Positions 23,721 to 32,225 of a stretch of 64,000 nt of DNA are shown here, one piece after another. The notes beneath the pieces are model-generated. The model did no database searches and was not told where the DNA came from. It saw only the letters and a program-made list of their open reading frames with translations. The DNA is taken from positions 1 through 64,000 of the forward strand of contig DIQZ01000051.1 of the NCBI GenBank assembly GCA_002424305.1, written 5' to 3'. This stretch comes from Firmicutes bacterium UBA5449. Lineage in GTDB: Bacteria; Bacillota; SHA-98; UBA4971. The translations under genes and the position numbers were made by a program. How positions within the stretch are numbered: the first letter of the stretch is position 1; every line of letters begins with the position of its first letter.

Positions 23721-24926
23721 CTATGCCCCAAATTTGCCCAGTTTCAAAGCATTTGCAAGGGCTAAGGGTAAAGCACCGAGTGAAGGAAAGACTCCGAGAT
23801 TCCCCTGAGCACACATGGACTCGCCAAATCCCGGGGCCCCCTGGGGTCTCACCCACCGGGAATGAATGAGGAATGGTACCGGATGCCAACTGTGGCCTTT
23901 CAGCACCGCCGGAGTAGAATGATCTCCTGTCACAATGAGAACATCAGGCTCCAGATGGAGGATTTCGGGAACATAGCTGTCAAATTCCTCGAGAACTCTA
24001 ACCTTACCTGTGCAGTCACCGTCTTCGCCGCAGCTATCTGTTTCTTTGACGTGAACATAGAGAAAATCATAATCCTCAAAATGAGTCTTGAGCGTGTTAA
24101 CTTCGTCTTGGATTGTCAATCCTGTTTCCAGAATTTCCATACCTACAAGGCTGGCAAGGCCACGGTACATAGGATAGCCGGCTATAGCGGCAGGCGTCAA
24201 TTTAAATGCCTGAGACATTGTGGGTATCTCAGGAAGGCTGGCAAGACCGCGGAGGAGCACCATATTCGCAGGACGTTCGTTCTTCAATACCTCTCTCGCC
24301 CCGGCAATCCATTTATTTACAATGTCTGCAGTGCGAGACGCTTCAGGGCTGCGTGCAACCGCGTTCTTCGGCCTCTCACCAACATGTTGAGGGTCAGTGT
24401 CCTCTATATCCCCGGACAGACCCTGCCCCCGGAAAACCACGACAAAGCGATGAAACTTCCCCGGCTCAAGAATGACTTCAACACCTTCCATAGTTACTGA
24501 ACGAAGCATCTCAACAAGTTGCCTGTTCTTCTCAGTAGGGATCCTTCCTGCTCGCCTGTCAGTGATAATACCGGATTCATCTACTGTGCAGAAGTTCCCC
24601 CTGGCTGCAACATCAGAAGGTCCCAGTTTCAGGCCGACTCCCAAAGCCTCCAGGATCCCCCTGCCTATCTCATATTCCAGTGGGTCATATCCGAACAGAG
24701 CCAAATGTGAAGGTCCGCTCCCGGGTGTAATACCAAGAGCTACAGGCTCTACTAAACCACAACTGGAGATAGCTGCTAAGTTATCCAGGTTCGGGGTATT
24801 TGCGGCTTCTAAAGCTGTTCGTCCAATATCAGGATTCGGTAATCCTCCTATACCATCCACTACCACCATAACGATTTTTGTTTCTGTTTTCTGGCTGAGT
24901 TTTTTTACGAGTTCAATATTCACCAC
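23721..24926 (-). CDS. apgM: Archaeal-type cofactor-independent phosphoglycerate mutase
   Basis: The 401-residue protein belongs to the alkaline-phosphatase superfamily ApgM group. It has MVVVDGIGGLP at the start, NTPNLDNLA, GSGPSHLALFGYDP with the catalytic serine, EIGRGILEALGVG, RGNFCTVD, and the metal ligands in FLYVHVKETD, IVTGDHSTPAVLKGHSWHPVP. It interconverts 2- and 3-phosphoglycerate. This group is the main enzyme of archaea and occurs in some bacteria, unlike the usual bacterial GpmI of about 510 residues. GTG at 24926 follows AAAGGGGG. It stands alone between cdaA and the divergent PBP gene. Confidence 0.88.
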   Translation of the reverse strand: MVNIELVKKLSQKTETKIVMVVVDGIGGLPNPDIGRTALEAANTPNLDNLAAISSCGLVEPVALGITPGSGPSHLALFGYDPLEYEIGRGILEALGVGLKLGPSDVAARGNFCTVDESGIITDRRAGRIPTEKNRQLVEMLRSVTMEGVEVILEPGKFHRFVVVFRGQGLSGDIEDTDPQHVGERPKNAVARSPEASRTADIVNKWIAGAREVLKNERPANMVLLRGLASLPEIPTMSQAFKLTPAAIAGYPMYRGLASLVGMEILETGLTIQDEVNTLKTHFEDYDFLYVHVKETDSCGEDGDCTGKVRVLEEFDSYVPEILHLEPDVLIVTGDHSTPAVLKGHSWHPVPFLIHSRWVRPQGAPGFGESMCAQGNLGVFPSLGALPLALANALKLGKFGA

Positions 24927-25100
24927 GTTGCTGTATCCCCCTTTGACTTCTACACAACTTTCAACCTAATTCATATTCGATATATCTTTGTGTTATCCTC
25001 CCCAATGATGTTACCGGGACATACTACAATCAGGCAATCACCTGCACCCGACGCACATATGCAAACGTAGAATCGATACATGGTCGATACGTGACAGAAG

Positions 25101-27134
25101 GTGGTATGTAAGGTGAGCATCAGCGCCGACGGAAAGCAAAACTACCGTAAAAAGCCGGGTCAAACCCAAAGGTGGCGTTGGGTGGTAGTTCTCCTTGCTG
25201 CCTTCATCCTTTTAGTCGCGCTCATTACAAGCGTCAGACCTATCCCTGCTGTAAGAGGCGGAAGTGTTTTCTACGATATTCACGGCGATGTAATAGCGTC
25301 AACTGATGCCCCCGGCAGACTTGAAGTGTCCCTGTCTGATATGGCCCCTAACCTTCGGTATGCGTTCATCGCTGTGGAGGATTCTCGCTTTTATCGACAC
25401 CCGGGAATCGATCCTGTAGGAATAGCAAGGGCCTTCGCACGTAATGTTCGCGCAAGGCGGATCGTTGAAGGGGGAAGCACAATTACTCAGCAGTTGGCAA
25501 AGAACATGTACCTGCCTGCAAAGCGCACTGTCGGAAGAAAACTGGCTGAGGCAGTTCTCGCCATGTACCTGGAAGTCAAGTTCACCAAGGACGAAATCCT
25601 TGAGCGCTACCTGAATCTAGTGTATCTGGGACATGGAGCGCATGGTGTGGAAGCCGGTGCAAAGCTCTACTTCGGGAAGCAAACTTCCGGCCTTTCCCTT
25701 GCGGAAGCCTCCATGTTGGCAGGCATCACCAGGGCACCGTTTTACTACTCACCATATAGAGATATGGATGCCGCTGTCAGGCGAAGAAAGACCGTACTTG
25801 ATAGGATGGTCACCGCAGGCTACATTTCTCAAACTGAGGCAGACGCAGCTTCAGAGGAAGCAGTTGAGCTTGTAGGTCTCGGCAGACGGGAAACTAAGGC
25901 TGCCCCGTATTTTATGGATTATGTCACTGACGAAGCTCTAAAACTTTTGGGTGATGAAGGCATGCTGCTCTATTCAGGCAACCTGAAGATTTATACCTCC
26001 CTGGATCTGACCTTTCAAGAAGCTGCTGAAAAGTCATTCGCAAAAGGACTTGACACCCTTACGCCCCGTGATGGTTCAGAGGATTCCGACTCTAAGGTAA
26101 AACAGCCAATTCAACCACAGGGCGCACTGGTGGCTTTAGATCCCGAAACCGGGCATGTGAAGGCTCTCATCGGCGGAAGAAGCTACTCTGAAACTCAGTT
26201 TAACCGTGCATTGCAAGCCATGCGACAACCAGGCTCTTCCTTCAAACCATTCTTCTACGCAGCAGCGCTGGATAATGGGTTTACCGCTGCGTCTGTTTTG
26301 CCTTGTGAACCTGTGACATTCCGGACGCAGAGGCTCCCTTACACCCCCACTGATTACGGTAAATTCCAGTATCATTTCAGGTTCCTGACCTTAAGAGAGG
26401 CACTGGTCACTTCGTGCAATGTGGTATCTGTACAACTTGCCAACATTATAGGTCCGGAAAAGGGCATAGAGTACGCGAAGCAGCTTGGTATAAGAAGTCC
26501 GCTTGGAGCTAACCTTTCTCTGGTCCTTGGCACCTCAGAAGTTACCCCGTTTGAAATGGCTTTCGCTTTTGCGCCTTTCGCAAATGGAGGCAGACAGGTT
26601 CAGCCAATATTCATAACTTCCATCAAGGATAGGCGCGGAAGAGAATTATATCGTGCTCAGGTAGTGTCGCGACAGGTCCTTGATCCGCGAACGGCATTTA
26701 TTATGACAGATATACTAAAGCAAGTTGTCAGTGAATGGGGCACTGCAGGAGCAATCTCGTCTCAACTTAAACGGCCGGTGGCTGCCAAAACCGGATCTAC
26801 ACAGAACTATACTGACGCATGGTTCGTAGGATACACCCCGGACTTGGTATGCTCAGTGTACGTTGGTAACGACGACCCCGGTATCCCTTTAGGCAAATCG
26901 GGAGGGTCGGCTGCAGGGCCGATATTCGCGAACTTCATTGAAGCCGCGCTTGAGAGCAAACCTGCACTGTCGTTTCAAATACCCGGTGGAATAGTCCGAA
27001 CGGAGATATGTCATGAGACAGGATATCTTGCATCGCCTGCCTGCCCCGGCACGCGTTGGGAACTGTTTAAGAGCGGCACTCAGCCAACCTACGAGTGCCC
27101 ATGGCACGGTGCATTTCCTGTCTATTCACCCTGA
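25101..27134 (+). CDS. Class A penicillin-binding protein (PBP1A family)
   Basis: This bifunctional peptidoglycan synthase has a short cytoplasmic basic N-terminus and one membrane helix (about 27-48). A glycosyltransferase domain follows (EDSRFYRHPGIDPVGIARAF, GGSTITQQLAKN, with a KFTKDEILERYLN segment). The transpeptidase domain has SxxK in QPGSSFKPF, SxN in TSCNVVS and KTGST. A C-terminal cysteine-bearing tail ends the protein. The 677-residue length is normal. The first start is GTG at 25101, but it touches the GAAGG site; GTG at 25113 is a credible alternative. It is the only complete protein gene on the plus strand and is convergent with the YhaM-like gene. Confidence 0.95.
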   Translation: MVCKVSISADGKQNYRKKPGQTQRWRWVVVLLAAFILLVALITSVRPIPAVRGGSVFYDIHGDVIASTDAPGRLEVSLSDMAPNLRYAFIAVEDSRFYRHPGIDPVGIARAFARNVRARRIVEGGSTITQQLAKNMYLPAKRTVGRKLAEAVLAMYLEVKFTKDEILERYLNLVYLGHGAHGVEAGAKLYFGKQTSGLSLAEASMLAGITRAPFYYSPYRDMDAAVRRRKTVLDRMVTAGYISQTEADAASEEAVELVGLGRRETKAAPYFMDYVTDEALKLLGDEGMLLYSGNLKIYTSLDLTFQEAAEKSFAKGLDTLTPRDGSEDSDSKVKQPIQPQGALVALDPETGHVKALIGGRSYSETQFNRALQAMRQPGSSFKPFFYAAALDNGFTAASVLPCEPVTFRTQRLPYTPTDYGKFQYHFRFLTLREALVTSCNVVSVQLANIIGPEKGIEYAKQLGIRSPLGANLSLVLGTSEVTPFEMAFAFAPFANGGRQVQPIFITSIKDRRGRELYRAQVVSRQVLDPRTAFIMTDILKQVVSEWGTAGAISSQLKRPVAAKTGSTQNYTDAWFVGYTPDLVCSVYVGNDDPGIPLGKSGGSAAGPIFANFIEAALESKPALSFQIPGGIVRTEICHETGYLASPACPGTRWELFKSGTQPTYECPWHGAFPVYSP

Positions 27135-27170
27135 CCCCTTCTAATCCGCGCTGATATCCACCCTTGAGCT

Positions 27171-28139
27171 CTATTCGAGGTAGATCTGACGTTCCAGTCT
27201 CTTGTGGTACGAGGTCCATCCGCCTTCAGCTTCACGGCTCTCCTCTACTATTTCAGAAAACTGGGCCACAGACGCGTCTGCATAGTCTGCCAAGTGAAGA
27301 GCCATTGCTTCCAAAGTCTTTGGACGCTTCGGTGAACCCCACTCGAGCTTTCCGTGGTGACTCAGGATCATATGACGCAGTTTGAGTGCTAACGTTTGAG
27401 GGAAGTCTAAAATCCCCTCCATTGCTTGGGCAACCATGCGTTCGCCGATGATGACGTGACCGACAAGTTTGCCTTCATTACTTAAGTCAAAAGGACCGTC
27501 ATAGGTATACTCAACTATCTTGCCGATATCATGAAGAATAGCACCTGTGACCAGAAGCTCACTGTCAATTACCGGGTAGAGTTGAGACATGGTCTCACAC
27601 AGCATTACTACATTGGCAGTATGCTCTATCAGCCCGCCGAGAACAGCGTGATGGATAGATTTTGCAGCCGGAGCTTGCACGAATGCACCGGCAAACTCAG
27701 GGTTATCAAGGAATTCTAAAACAAGCTGCCGGAGACAGACGTTTGTGAAGGCTTCTGCTCTCCCCTGCAACTCGTAGAGCAATCTTGTGACATCCTCTTT
27801 GGTGCGGGGAAGAAAGAGGGACAAATCATAGTCAGCACGCGTGCACTTATGCAGAGCTTCAACGGTGATTTGAGGTGTTCCCCGGTACTCTGTGACATGA
27901 CCCTCTACACGCACTACATCTCCGTCTTCAAATATGCTGTACGTGCCGTCGCCGTCATCCCACACAATAGCCTTGATTTCACCTGTCTTATCAAAAAGCG
28001 TAAGTGTCAAGTAACGGCCTGGCTTTGAAGCAAAATCTGAAAGCTGTTTATATTTCGCCATGAAGACGCTTCTTACTGCCTGTCCCACTTGAAGCTCAAC
28101 TACTCGCTGCCCTCTGAAGTCCGGATCTCTATCTGACAT
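27171..28139 (-). CDS. YhaM-like 3'-5' exoribonuclease (OB fold + HD domain)
   Basis: An N-terminal OB-fold nucleic-acid-binding region (about 15-100, YLTLTLFDKTGEIKAIVWD) is followed by an HD phosphohydrolase domain. That domain contains IHHAVLGGLIEHTANVV, the metal pair in LHDIGKIVEYT and HMILSHHGKLEWGSPKRPKT, the last being typical of YhaM/CBF1. YhaM trims RNA and single-stranded DNA from the 3' end. The open frame starts at 28163; ATG at 28139 after AGGGG gives MSDRDPDFRG and is preferred. It converges on the PBP gene. Confidence 0.9.
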   Translation of the reverse strand: MSDRDPDFRGQRVVELQVGQAVRSVFMAKYKQLSDFASKPGRYLTLTLFDKTGEIKAIVWDDGDGTYSIFEDGDVVRVEGHVTEYRGTPQITVEALHKCTRADYDLSLFLPRTKEDVTRLLYELQGRAEAFTNVCLRQLVLEFLDNPEFAGAFVQAPAAKSIHHAVLGGLIEHTANVVMLCETMSQLYPVIDSELLVTGAILHDIGKIVEYTYDGPFDLSNEGKLVGHVIIGERMVAQAMEGILDFPQTLALKLRHMILSHHGKLEWGSPKRPKTLEAMALHLADYADASVAQFSEIVEESREAEGGWTSYHKRLERQIYLE

Positions 28140-28248
28140 GACTCGTCCAACCCCTAACCACAAAAGATATCAGGATGACATTGGCTGTGCAATTCTTCCT
28201 GTCATTCCTGATTCTACATTACGAAGGGCGAGTCCTTCAAGAGCAGTG

Positions 28249-29067
28249 TCAACTGTTCAAGACAAACCTGTTTATCGCCTCTACAACCCCGTCTCCGTTT
28301 ACTCCTTCAGTGACATAATCGGCTGCTTCTTGAACCTTGTTGTTGGCGTTACCTACAGCGACACCAATTCCGGCATAAGATAGCATAGATATGTCATTTT
28401 CACTGTCACCGATAGCCATAACCTGATCGCGCTGAATATCTAAGTGTTTAGATAACGCAGCAAGAGCTGAACCTTTAGTCACGTTTTCACCTGTAAACTC
28501 AATATATCCAGGTAACGACCGCGCTACATGTGCTTTTGCTCCGAATTTCTCCTCCAACTCAGGCAAAACCCTTTCAACGATTTTCGGTTCTGCCATCATT
28601 AGAAGTTTCGTCGGGGGTTTACTGAGAAACCTCAGAAGATTCCCTACAGGTTTTGCTTCAACGTTAACGTGAGCCATATAACGACGGGCTTCCTCATTCA
28701 AACTTTCAACATAAAGCTCGTCATCGACATAAAGATTCGTGTGATAGCCAAAAGCCTGTGTGTACTCTAATATTTCCTTAGCATCTTCAATCGGAATCGG
28801 CTTGTGCCAATAAACCTCCTGGGTCTTGGCGGTTTTCACCAAGGCACCGTCATACGTTATGAGAGGAACGTCAAGACCCAGCTCCTCCGCAAAAGGCACT
28901 GCGGCCTGATACATTCGTCCGGTAGCCAAAGTGACTCTGCCCCCCACATCTATGGTGGCATTTATAGCCTGCTTTGTTCTGTTGCCTATTTTAAGATCAC
29001 TACCAATCAAGGTGTGGTCTATATCAATAGCGATAAGTTTGATTTGTCCGCACCCCAAATCTGTCAC
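28249..29067 (-). CDS. Cof-type HAD-superfamily phosphatase
   Basis: The 272-residue protein has HAD motif I DIDHTLIGSD, motif II VTLATGRMY, a Cof-type cap (about 85-190) and motifs III/IV KGSALAALSKHLDI with MAIGDSENDISMLSYAG. Cof-type enzymes dephosphorylate sugar phosphates, nucleotides or cofactors; the substrate is not predictable. It overlaps the preceding holin-family gene by 4 bp (ATGA type) and so probably belongs to the same operon. Confidence 0.92.
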   Translation of the reverse strand: MTDLGCGQIKLIAIDIDHTLIGSDLKIGNRTKQAINATIDVGGRVTLATGRMYQAAVPFAEELGLDVPLITYDGALVKTAKTQEVYWHKPIPIEDAKEILEYTQAFGYHTNLYVDDELYVESLNEEARRYMAHVNVEAKPVGNLLRFLSKPPTKLLMMAEPKIVERVLPELEEKFGAKAHVARSLPGYIEFTGENVTKGSALAALSKHLDIQRDQVMAIGDSENDISMLSYAGIGVAVGNANNKVQEAADYVTEGVNGDGVVEAINRFVLNS

Positions 29068-29426
29068 CGATCTTGCACCACCCAGCTTATGATACTACTT
29101 CCTATCGAGAGAAGTATGGACGCGAGCACAGCGGGCCAAAACCCGGATATGTAAAACCCCTGCACTATTCCGGATACTATCCACAACATGAAACCGTTTA
29201 CTATAAATGTGAAAAGGCCAAGAGTAAGTAATTGTATAGGGAGAGAAAGGACAATTAAAATAGGCCGTATGAGCGCATTCACAATCCCTAATATGAATGC
29301 TGCCAAGAACGCGGGGACAATTCCGGCAACTTGCACCGCAGGCCCCATAAGGTATGGTATCATTAGAAGGACGACAGCGTTTGCCAACCACCTGATGATA
29401 AATGTGCGCCTTTGCACTACCGACAC
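29064..29426 (-). CDS. YvlD-like phage-holin-IV-family membrane protein
   Basis: The 120-residue protein has four hydrophobic segments and the family pattern IVNALIRPILIVLSLPIQLLTLGLFTFIVNGFMLW. Such proteins (B. subtilis YvlD) are chromosomal membrane proteins of unknown function, often in envelope-stress operons with DUF4097 proteins, as here. No phage context is present. It is coupled to the Cof-type phosphatase gene. Confidence 0.88.
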   Translation of the reverse strand: MSVVQRRTFIIRWLANAVVLLMIPYLMGPAVQVAGIVPAFLAAFILGIVNALIRPILIVLSLPIQLLTLGLFTFIVNGFMLWIVSGIVQGFYISGFWPAVLASILLSIGSSIISWVVQDR

Positions 29427-29480
29427 CCCCTTAGTTGAAATGTTATCTCTTACACAAATAAGCTAGTCTGAATACATGGA

Positions 29481-29511
29481 ACCAGGACGCCCTTGAGGAG
29501 GGCGCCCCGGT
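29481..29511 (-). terminator. GC-rich hairpin between the small DUF gene and the holin-family gene
   Basis: ACCGGGGCGCCCT pairs imperfectly with AGGGCGTCCTGGT around a 5-nt loop. No T-run follows, so it may be an attenuator or an mRNA-processing hairpin instead of a strict terminator. Confidence 0.4.
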
Positions 29512-29533
29512 AGATGTTGTCAACTGGGTCAAT

Positions 29534-29956
29534 TCAGACAAAACGCACTGCAATACTTACACCTGATGACCCCTCTGATACCTCCAACAGAGTAAACCTT
29601 CCATAAGAACGTAGTCCTCTTACCAGCTTAAACGCTACGTCCAGTGCTACTGTGATATCAAAGTCTTCACTGCAGGGAAAGACATCTTTCAAGTTTCTCA
29701 TACTACGCTTAACTTTCCTTCTTAATGAAGGAACGAAAAACCCGACGATTCTAACAGCAGAAGCTGTTGATTCCAAAAGATCCTCCAAAATGAACAATGG
29801 AATCACAATTGGAACCGCAAATCGCATGTGTGGCAACTTCAGCGTGAATATAATGAAAAACGATGGGACAGGCGGAACATGAAATAGCCTTCGCGCTTGC
29901 GTCCCGGATTCTACTCCATTACAAAAATCACGCACGTGAATATTCCCTGTCAGCAT
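29534..29956 (-). CDS. Conserved-looking small protein of the DUF4097/SHOCT operon, function unknown
   Basis: The 140-residue product is not one I recognise. It has a hydrophobic central stretch (about 45-57, FAVPIVIPLFIL), a basic segment (SLRRKVKRSMRNLKDVF) and a C-terminal beta-like end. It begins 14 bp after the SHOCT-like gene with a GGGGCGG site and ends before the holin-family gene. The first 40 residues look less constrained, and an internal ATG at codon 44 is possible. Placement in the operon supports a real gene tied to the envelope. Confidence 0.6.
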   Translation of the reverse strand: MLTGNIHVRDFCNGVESGTQARRLFHVPPVPSFFIIFTLKLPHMRFAVPIVIPLFILEDLLESTASAVRIVGFFVPSLRRKVKRSMRNLKDVFPCSEDFDITVALDVAFKLVRGLRSYGRFTLLEVSEGSSGVSIAVRFV

Positions 29957-29970
29957 CGTTACCGCCGCCC

Positions 29971-30348
29971 CTACTCAACGTAGATCTCTACTTTTGCATC
30001 CTCACTGTCTATGTCAACGATTTTGCCCGAACTGGCTTCAGTAATAGTGGAAAGAAGCTCGTCAAGGTCAATATTCTCACTTTCAAGTTCCTTAGATACA
30101 TCTTTGGGAATAAACTTCATTGCGACTTTAGCAAGGGCAAGGGGTAGATTAACATTGACTTTCGTGTTGTCTTCAGTGTCAAACACGCGTATCCGAAGCA
30201 TTCTCCCACGATGTCCACCGTGGTGTCCCGGTGCTACTGTTCCACCTTGGCCAGGAGTATCCAAAGCCTCCAGCAGCTTCAGACCTTCATCTATTGAAAC
30301 CTTTCCTTCTTGAACAAGGTTCAGGACCTGTCTCTTCTCTTCAGACAT
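29971..30348 (-). CDS. SHOCT-like domain protein
   Basis: The N-terminal 35 residues (MSEEKRQVLNLVQEGKVSIDEGLKLLEAL) form the helical SHOCT-like/YvlB N-terminal motif. A His/Gly-rich linker follows, then a domain beginning LRIRVFDTEDNTKVNVNLPLALAKVA, seen in companions of DUF4097 proteins. The same N-terminal motif recurs at the start of the upstream DUF4097 protein and at the end of the DUF2089 protein, suggesting shared oligomerisation. ATG at 30348 has a GGAGGGG site; the frame opens at 30372. Confidence 0.8.
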   Translation of the reverse strand: MSEEKRQVLNLVQEGKVSIDEGLKLLEALDTPGQGGTVAPGHHGGHRGRMLRIRVFDTEDNTKVNVNLPLALAKVAMKFIPKDVSKELESENIDLDELLSTITEASSGKIVDIDSEDAKVEIYVE

Positions 30349-30384
30349 TAGGGTTCCCCTCCCATTGAGCATACTTGATTAATA

Positions 30385-31632
30385 CTAACCATACATAATA
30401 CGTACCTGACCGTTAGATGTCCGCGCCTTGATTCTTAACCTGTCACTGTTCTCAGAAAACCCTGATGTCTCAGCAATTACTTCCCTTCGCATAGCACCTT
30501 CATCCCTTATCTGGTAGACCAGGTCAGGGAGATCAAGCACGATGCGTCCCAGGCTTGTTTTGGCGTCTATATGATAGCCTACCTTTTCAGCGTCTGCAAG
30601 CTGTACCTGTATCGTTCCGTTGGAGGTCATTAGATCATACTCTGATTCCGCTGATATCTCCCGAGATACTACAGTTATCCTACCGTTTGACGTTCTTGCG
30701 TTGAGTCTCTGAGTGACTCCGCTGAAGTCAATTGTACCGTTAGAGCTTTCAAGCTCAGCTATGACTCCGCAAGTATTGTCCAGTTCTATCCGACCGTTTG
30801 ATGTTTCTACTTTGATCATTCTGCACTTGAAATCCCCAAGGCTCACCCTACCGTTTTGTGTCTTGAGATCCAGGTCGTATAGAGACTCCTTTGGCAATCT
30901 CACCTTGAGAGAGGCTCCGGCCAAAGCTTTTCTGTGGACAGCCTTGATCTTAAGTGAATCATCGCTTGAATCATACTGCAAAAGCTCTTCCAGCATGCCC
31001 TTGGCTGATTCACAATCTGCTCCGGGGTCCTTTATCGTAGCCGTTACATTAATGCGAAAGCCCGGTTCGTCCCACGGTTCAACCGTTATGCTTCCATTCA
31101 ATGTAGAAAGTTCCACGTCAATCTTCTTGTCAGGTTCCCCTGTGAAACTTCCGTCTATCACCTTCTCTACCCTGATGCCGTGGGCGAACATACTCTGAAG
31201 GGGCTCAGCAATCACTTTCGACCAACGCGAGACCAGGGCATCGTCAGTGTCAGATTCATCAGTCCGATATCTGTCTCTTGCTTCTTGCTGAATTCGACCG
31301 ATGGCTTCGTCTGTGCTCTTTATCGCACTTTCCACAGTATCCCGAATCTTCTCAGCCAAGCCTTCAAATGCTGTTGTATCCACTACATCAGCAAGATCAG
31401 AAAGCCTATCAACCAATCCTTTCACACCTCTTATGTCAACTCTTCCGGGAGGAGACAAGGACTCCGGTTGCACAGGTTCATCGCTGTCACTGTCGGGAAT
31501 CAATGAAGATTCCTCCGGAGTGTAGAGCCCGACAGCTTCGTTAATAGCTTCAATTAATGAAGCCGCCTGCTCAGCAGTGATCTTGCCTTCTTCAAGCATT
31601 TTTAAGATCATCATAACTTCTTCACGCATCAT
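30385..31632 (-). CDS. DUF4097 (YvlB-like) beta-repeat protein with N-terminal SHOCT-like motif
   Basis: The 415-residue protein starts with the SHOCT-like helical motif (EVMMILKMLEEGKITAEQAASLIEAI), has an acidic low-complexity and helical middle (about 40-135), and then a DUF4097 beta-solenoid. The solenoid carries repeated SNGRI/TSNGT elements (VETSNGRIELDN, ESSNGTIDF, ARTSNGRITV, MTSNGTIQV, ARTSNGQVRI). DUF4097 is annotated as a putative adhesin but is usually cytoplasmic in Bacillota and tied to envelope stress. No signal peptide is seen. It lies between the DUF2089 regulator and the SHOCT gene. Confidence 0.9.
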   Translation of the reverse strand: MMREEVMMILKMLEEGKITAEQAASLIEAINEAVGLYTPEESSLIPDSDSDEPVQPESLSPPGRVDIRGVKGLVDRLSDLADVVDTTAFEGLAEKIRDTVESAIKSTDEAIGRIQQEARDRYRTDESDTDDALVSRWSKVIAEPLQSMFAHGIRVEKVIDGSFTGEPDKKIDVELSTLNGSITVEPWDEPGFRINVTATIKDPGADCESAKGMLEELLQYDSSDDSLKIKAVHRKALAGASLKVRLPKESLYDLDLKTQNGRVSLGDFKCRMIKVETSNGRIELDNTCGVIAELESSNGTIDFSGVTQRLNARTSNGRITVVSREISAESEYDLMTSNGTIQVQLADAEKVGYHIDAKTSLGRIVLDLPDLVYQIRDEGAMRREVIAETSGFSENSDRLRIKARTSNGQVRIMYG

Positions 31633-31679
31633 TCACCCTCCTTGTAACTTCTGCTTGATCTATTTTACTTAAAGAAGCG

Positions 31680-32066
31680 TTACATCTTTTGCTTCAGAAG
31701 CTTTACAGCCTCATCTGCACTGAGTTCTCCCTTCGCAAGAGAATCAAGGACTTCTCTCCGCCTACCTGCAATCTCGGCTTCGTCTTCCCCGTCACACTCA
31801 ACCGGAAAACCGAGAGCCTGGATCACTGTGTCCAGCCGACCACGGACCGTAGGATAGGATATTCCAAGCTCTCTCTCAACTTCCTTTATGTTCCCGCGAC
31901 ATCTAACGAATGTCACCGCAAAATCCCGTTGCTCATCAGTCATCTGACAAAACTTGCATGTTTCAAAGCGCCCGCCGATTGAAGTATCGCACCTGGGACA
32001 CGAGAGCTTTGTAACTTCCAGCGATCCACCACAAATAGGACATCTACCAAGAGCTCTGTGCCTCAC
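31680..32066 (-). CDS. DUF2089 zinc-ribbon/HTH regulator
   Basis: The 128-residue protein has a zinc ribbon (CPICGGSL...CPRC, two CxxC pairs in the first 30 residues), a sigma-like helix-turn-helix (DFAVTFVRCRGNIKEVERELGISYPTVRGRL), and a C-terminal SHOCT-like helix (LDSLAKGELSADEAVKLLKQ). It is very likely the transcriptional regulator of the operon that follows. Promoter and tandem repeats lie directly upstream. GTG at 32066 has a GGGAGGTGA site. Confidence 0.88.
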   Translation of the reverse strand: MRHRALGRCPICGGSLEVTKLSCPRCDTSIGGRFETCKFCQMTDEQRDFAVTFVRCRGNIKEVERELGISYPTVRGRLDTVIQALGFPVECDGEDEAEIAGRRREVLDSLAKGELSADEAVKLLKQKM

Positions 32067-32100
32067 ATTATCACCTCCCTCAATATCATTGATAGCAACA

Positions 32101-32136
32101 TTAATAATATAAAGCTATGCGTTAATATTATAAAGC
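32101..32136. repeat. Two 15-bp direct repeats overlapping the DUF2089 promoter (candidate operator)
   Basis: TTAATAATATAAAGC (32101-32115) and TTAATATTATAAAGC (32122-32136) differ at two positions and repeat with a 21-bp period, two helical turns. The second copy covers the -10 element, as expected for a repressor or autoregulator site. Confidence 0.6.
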
Positions 32137-32156
32137 CCCTTATAAAAGAATGTCAA
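32127..32156 (-). promoter_or_regulatory. Strong sigma70-type promoter of the DUF2089-DUF4097 operon
   Basis: Consensus TTGACA (32156-32151) and consensus TATAAT (32132-32127) are separated by 18 bp on the minus strand. It is the best sigma70 promoter found in the window. Confidence 0.85.
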
Positions 32157-32225
32157 TAGATCTTGCATAATTTTGTCATAGACTTTACTTAAAGGTGAAT
32201 TATTAGGAGACACTGCTCGAAATCC

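Noticed and set aside
29064..29426. Prophage remnant because of the holin-family hit
   Set aside because: The protein is the chromosomal YvlD type and its neighbours are an envelope operon, with no phage genes.
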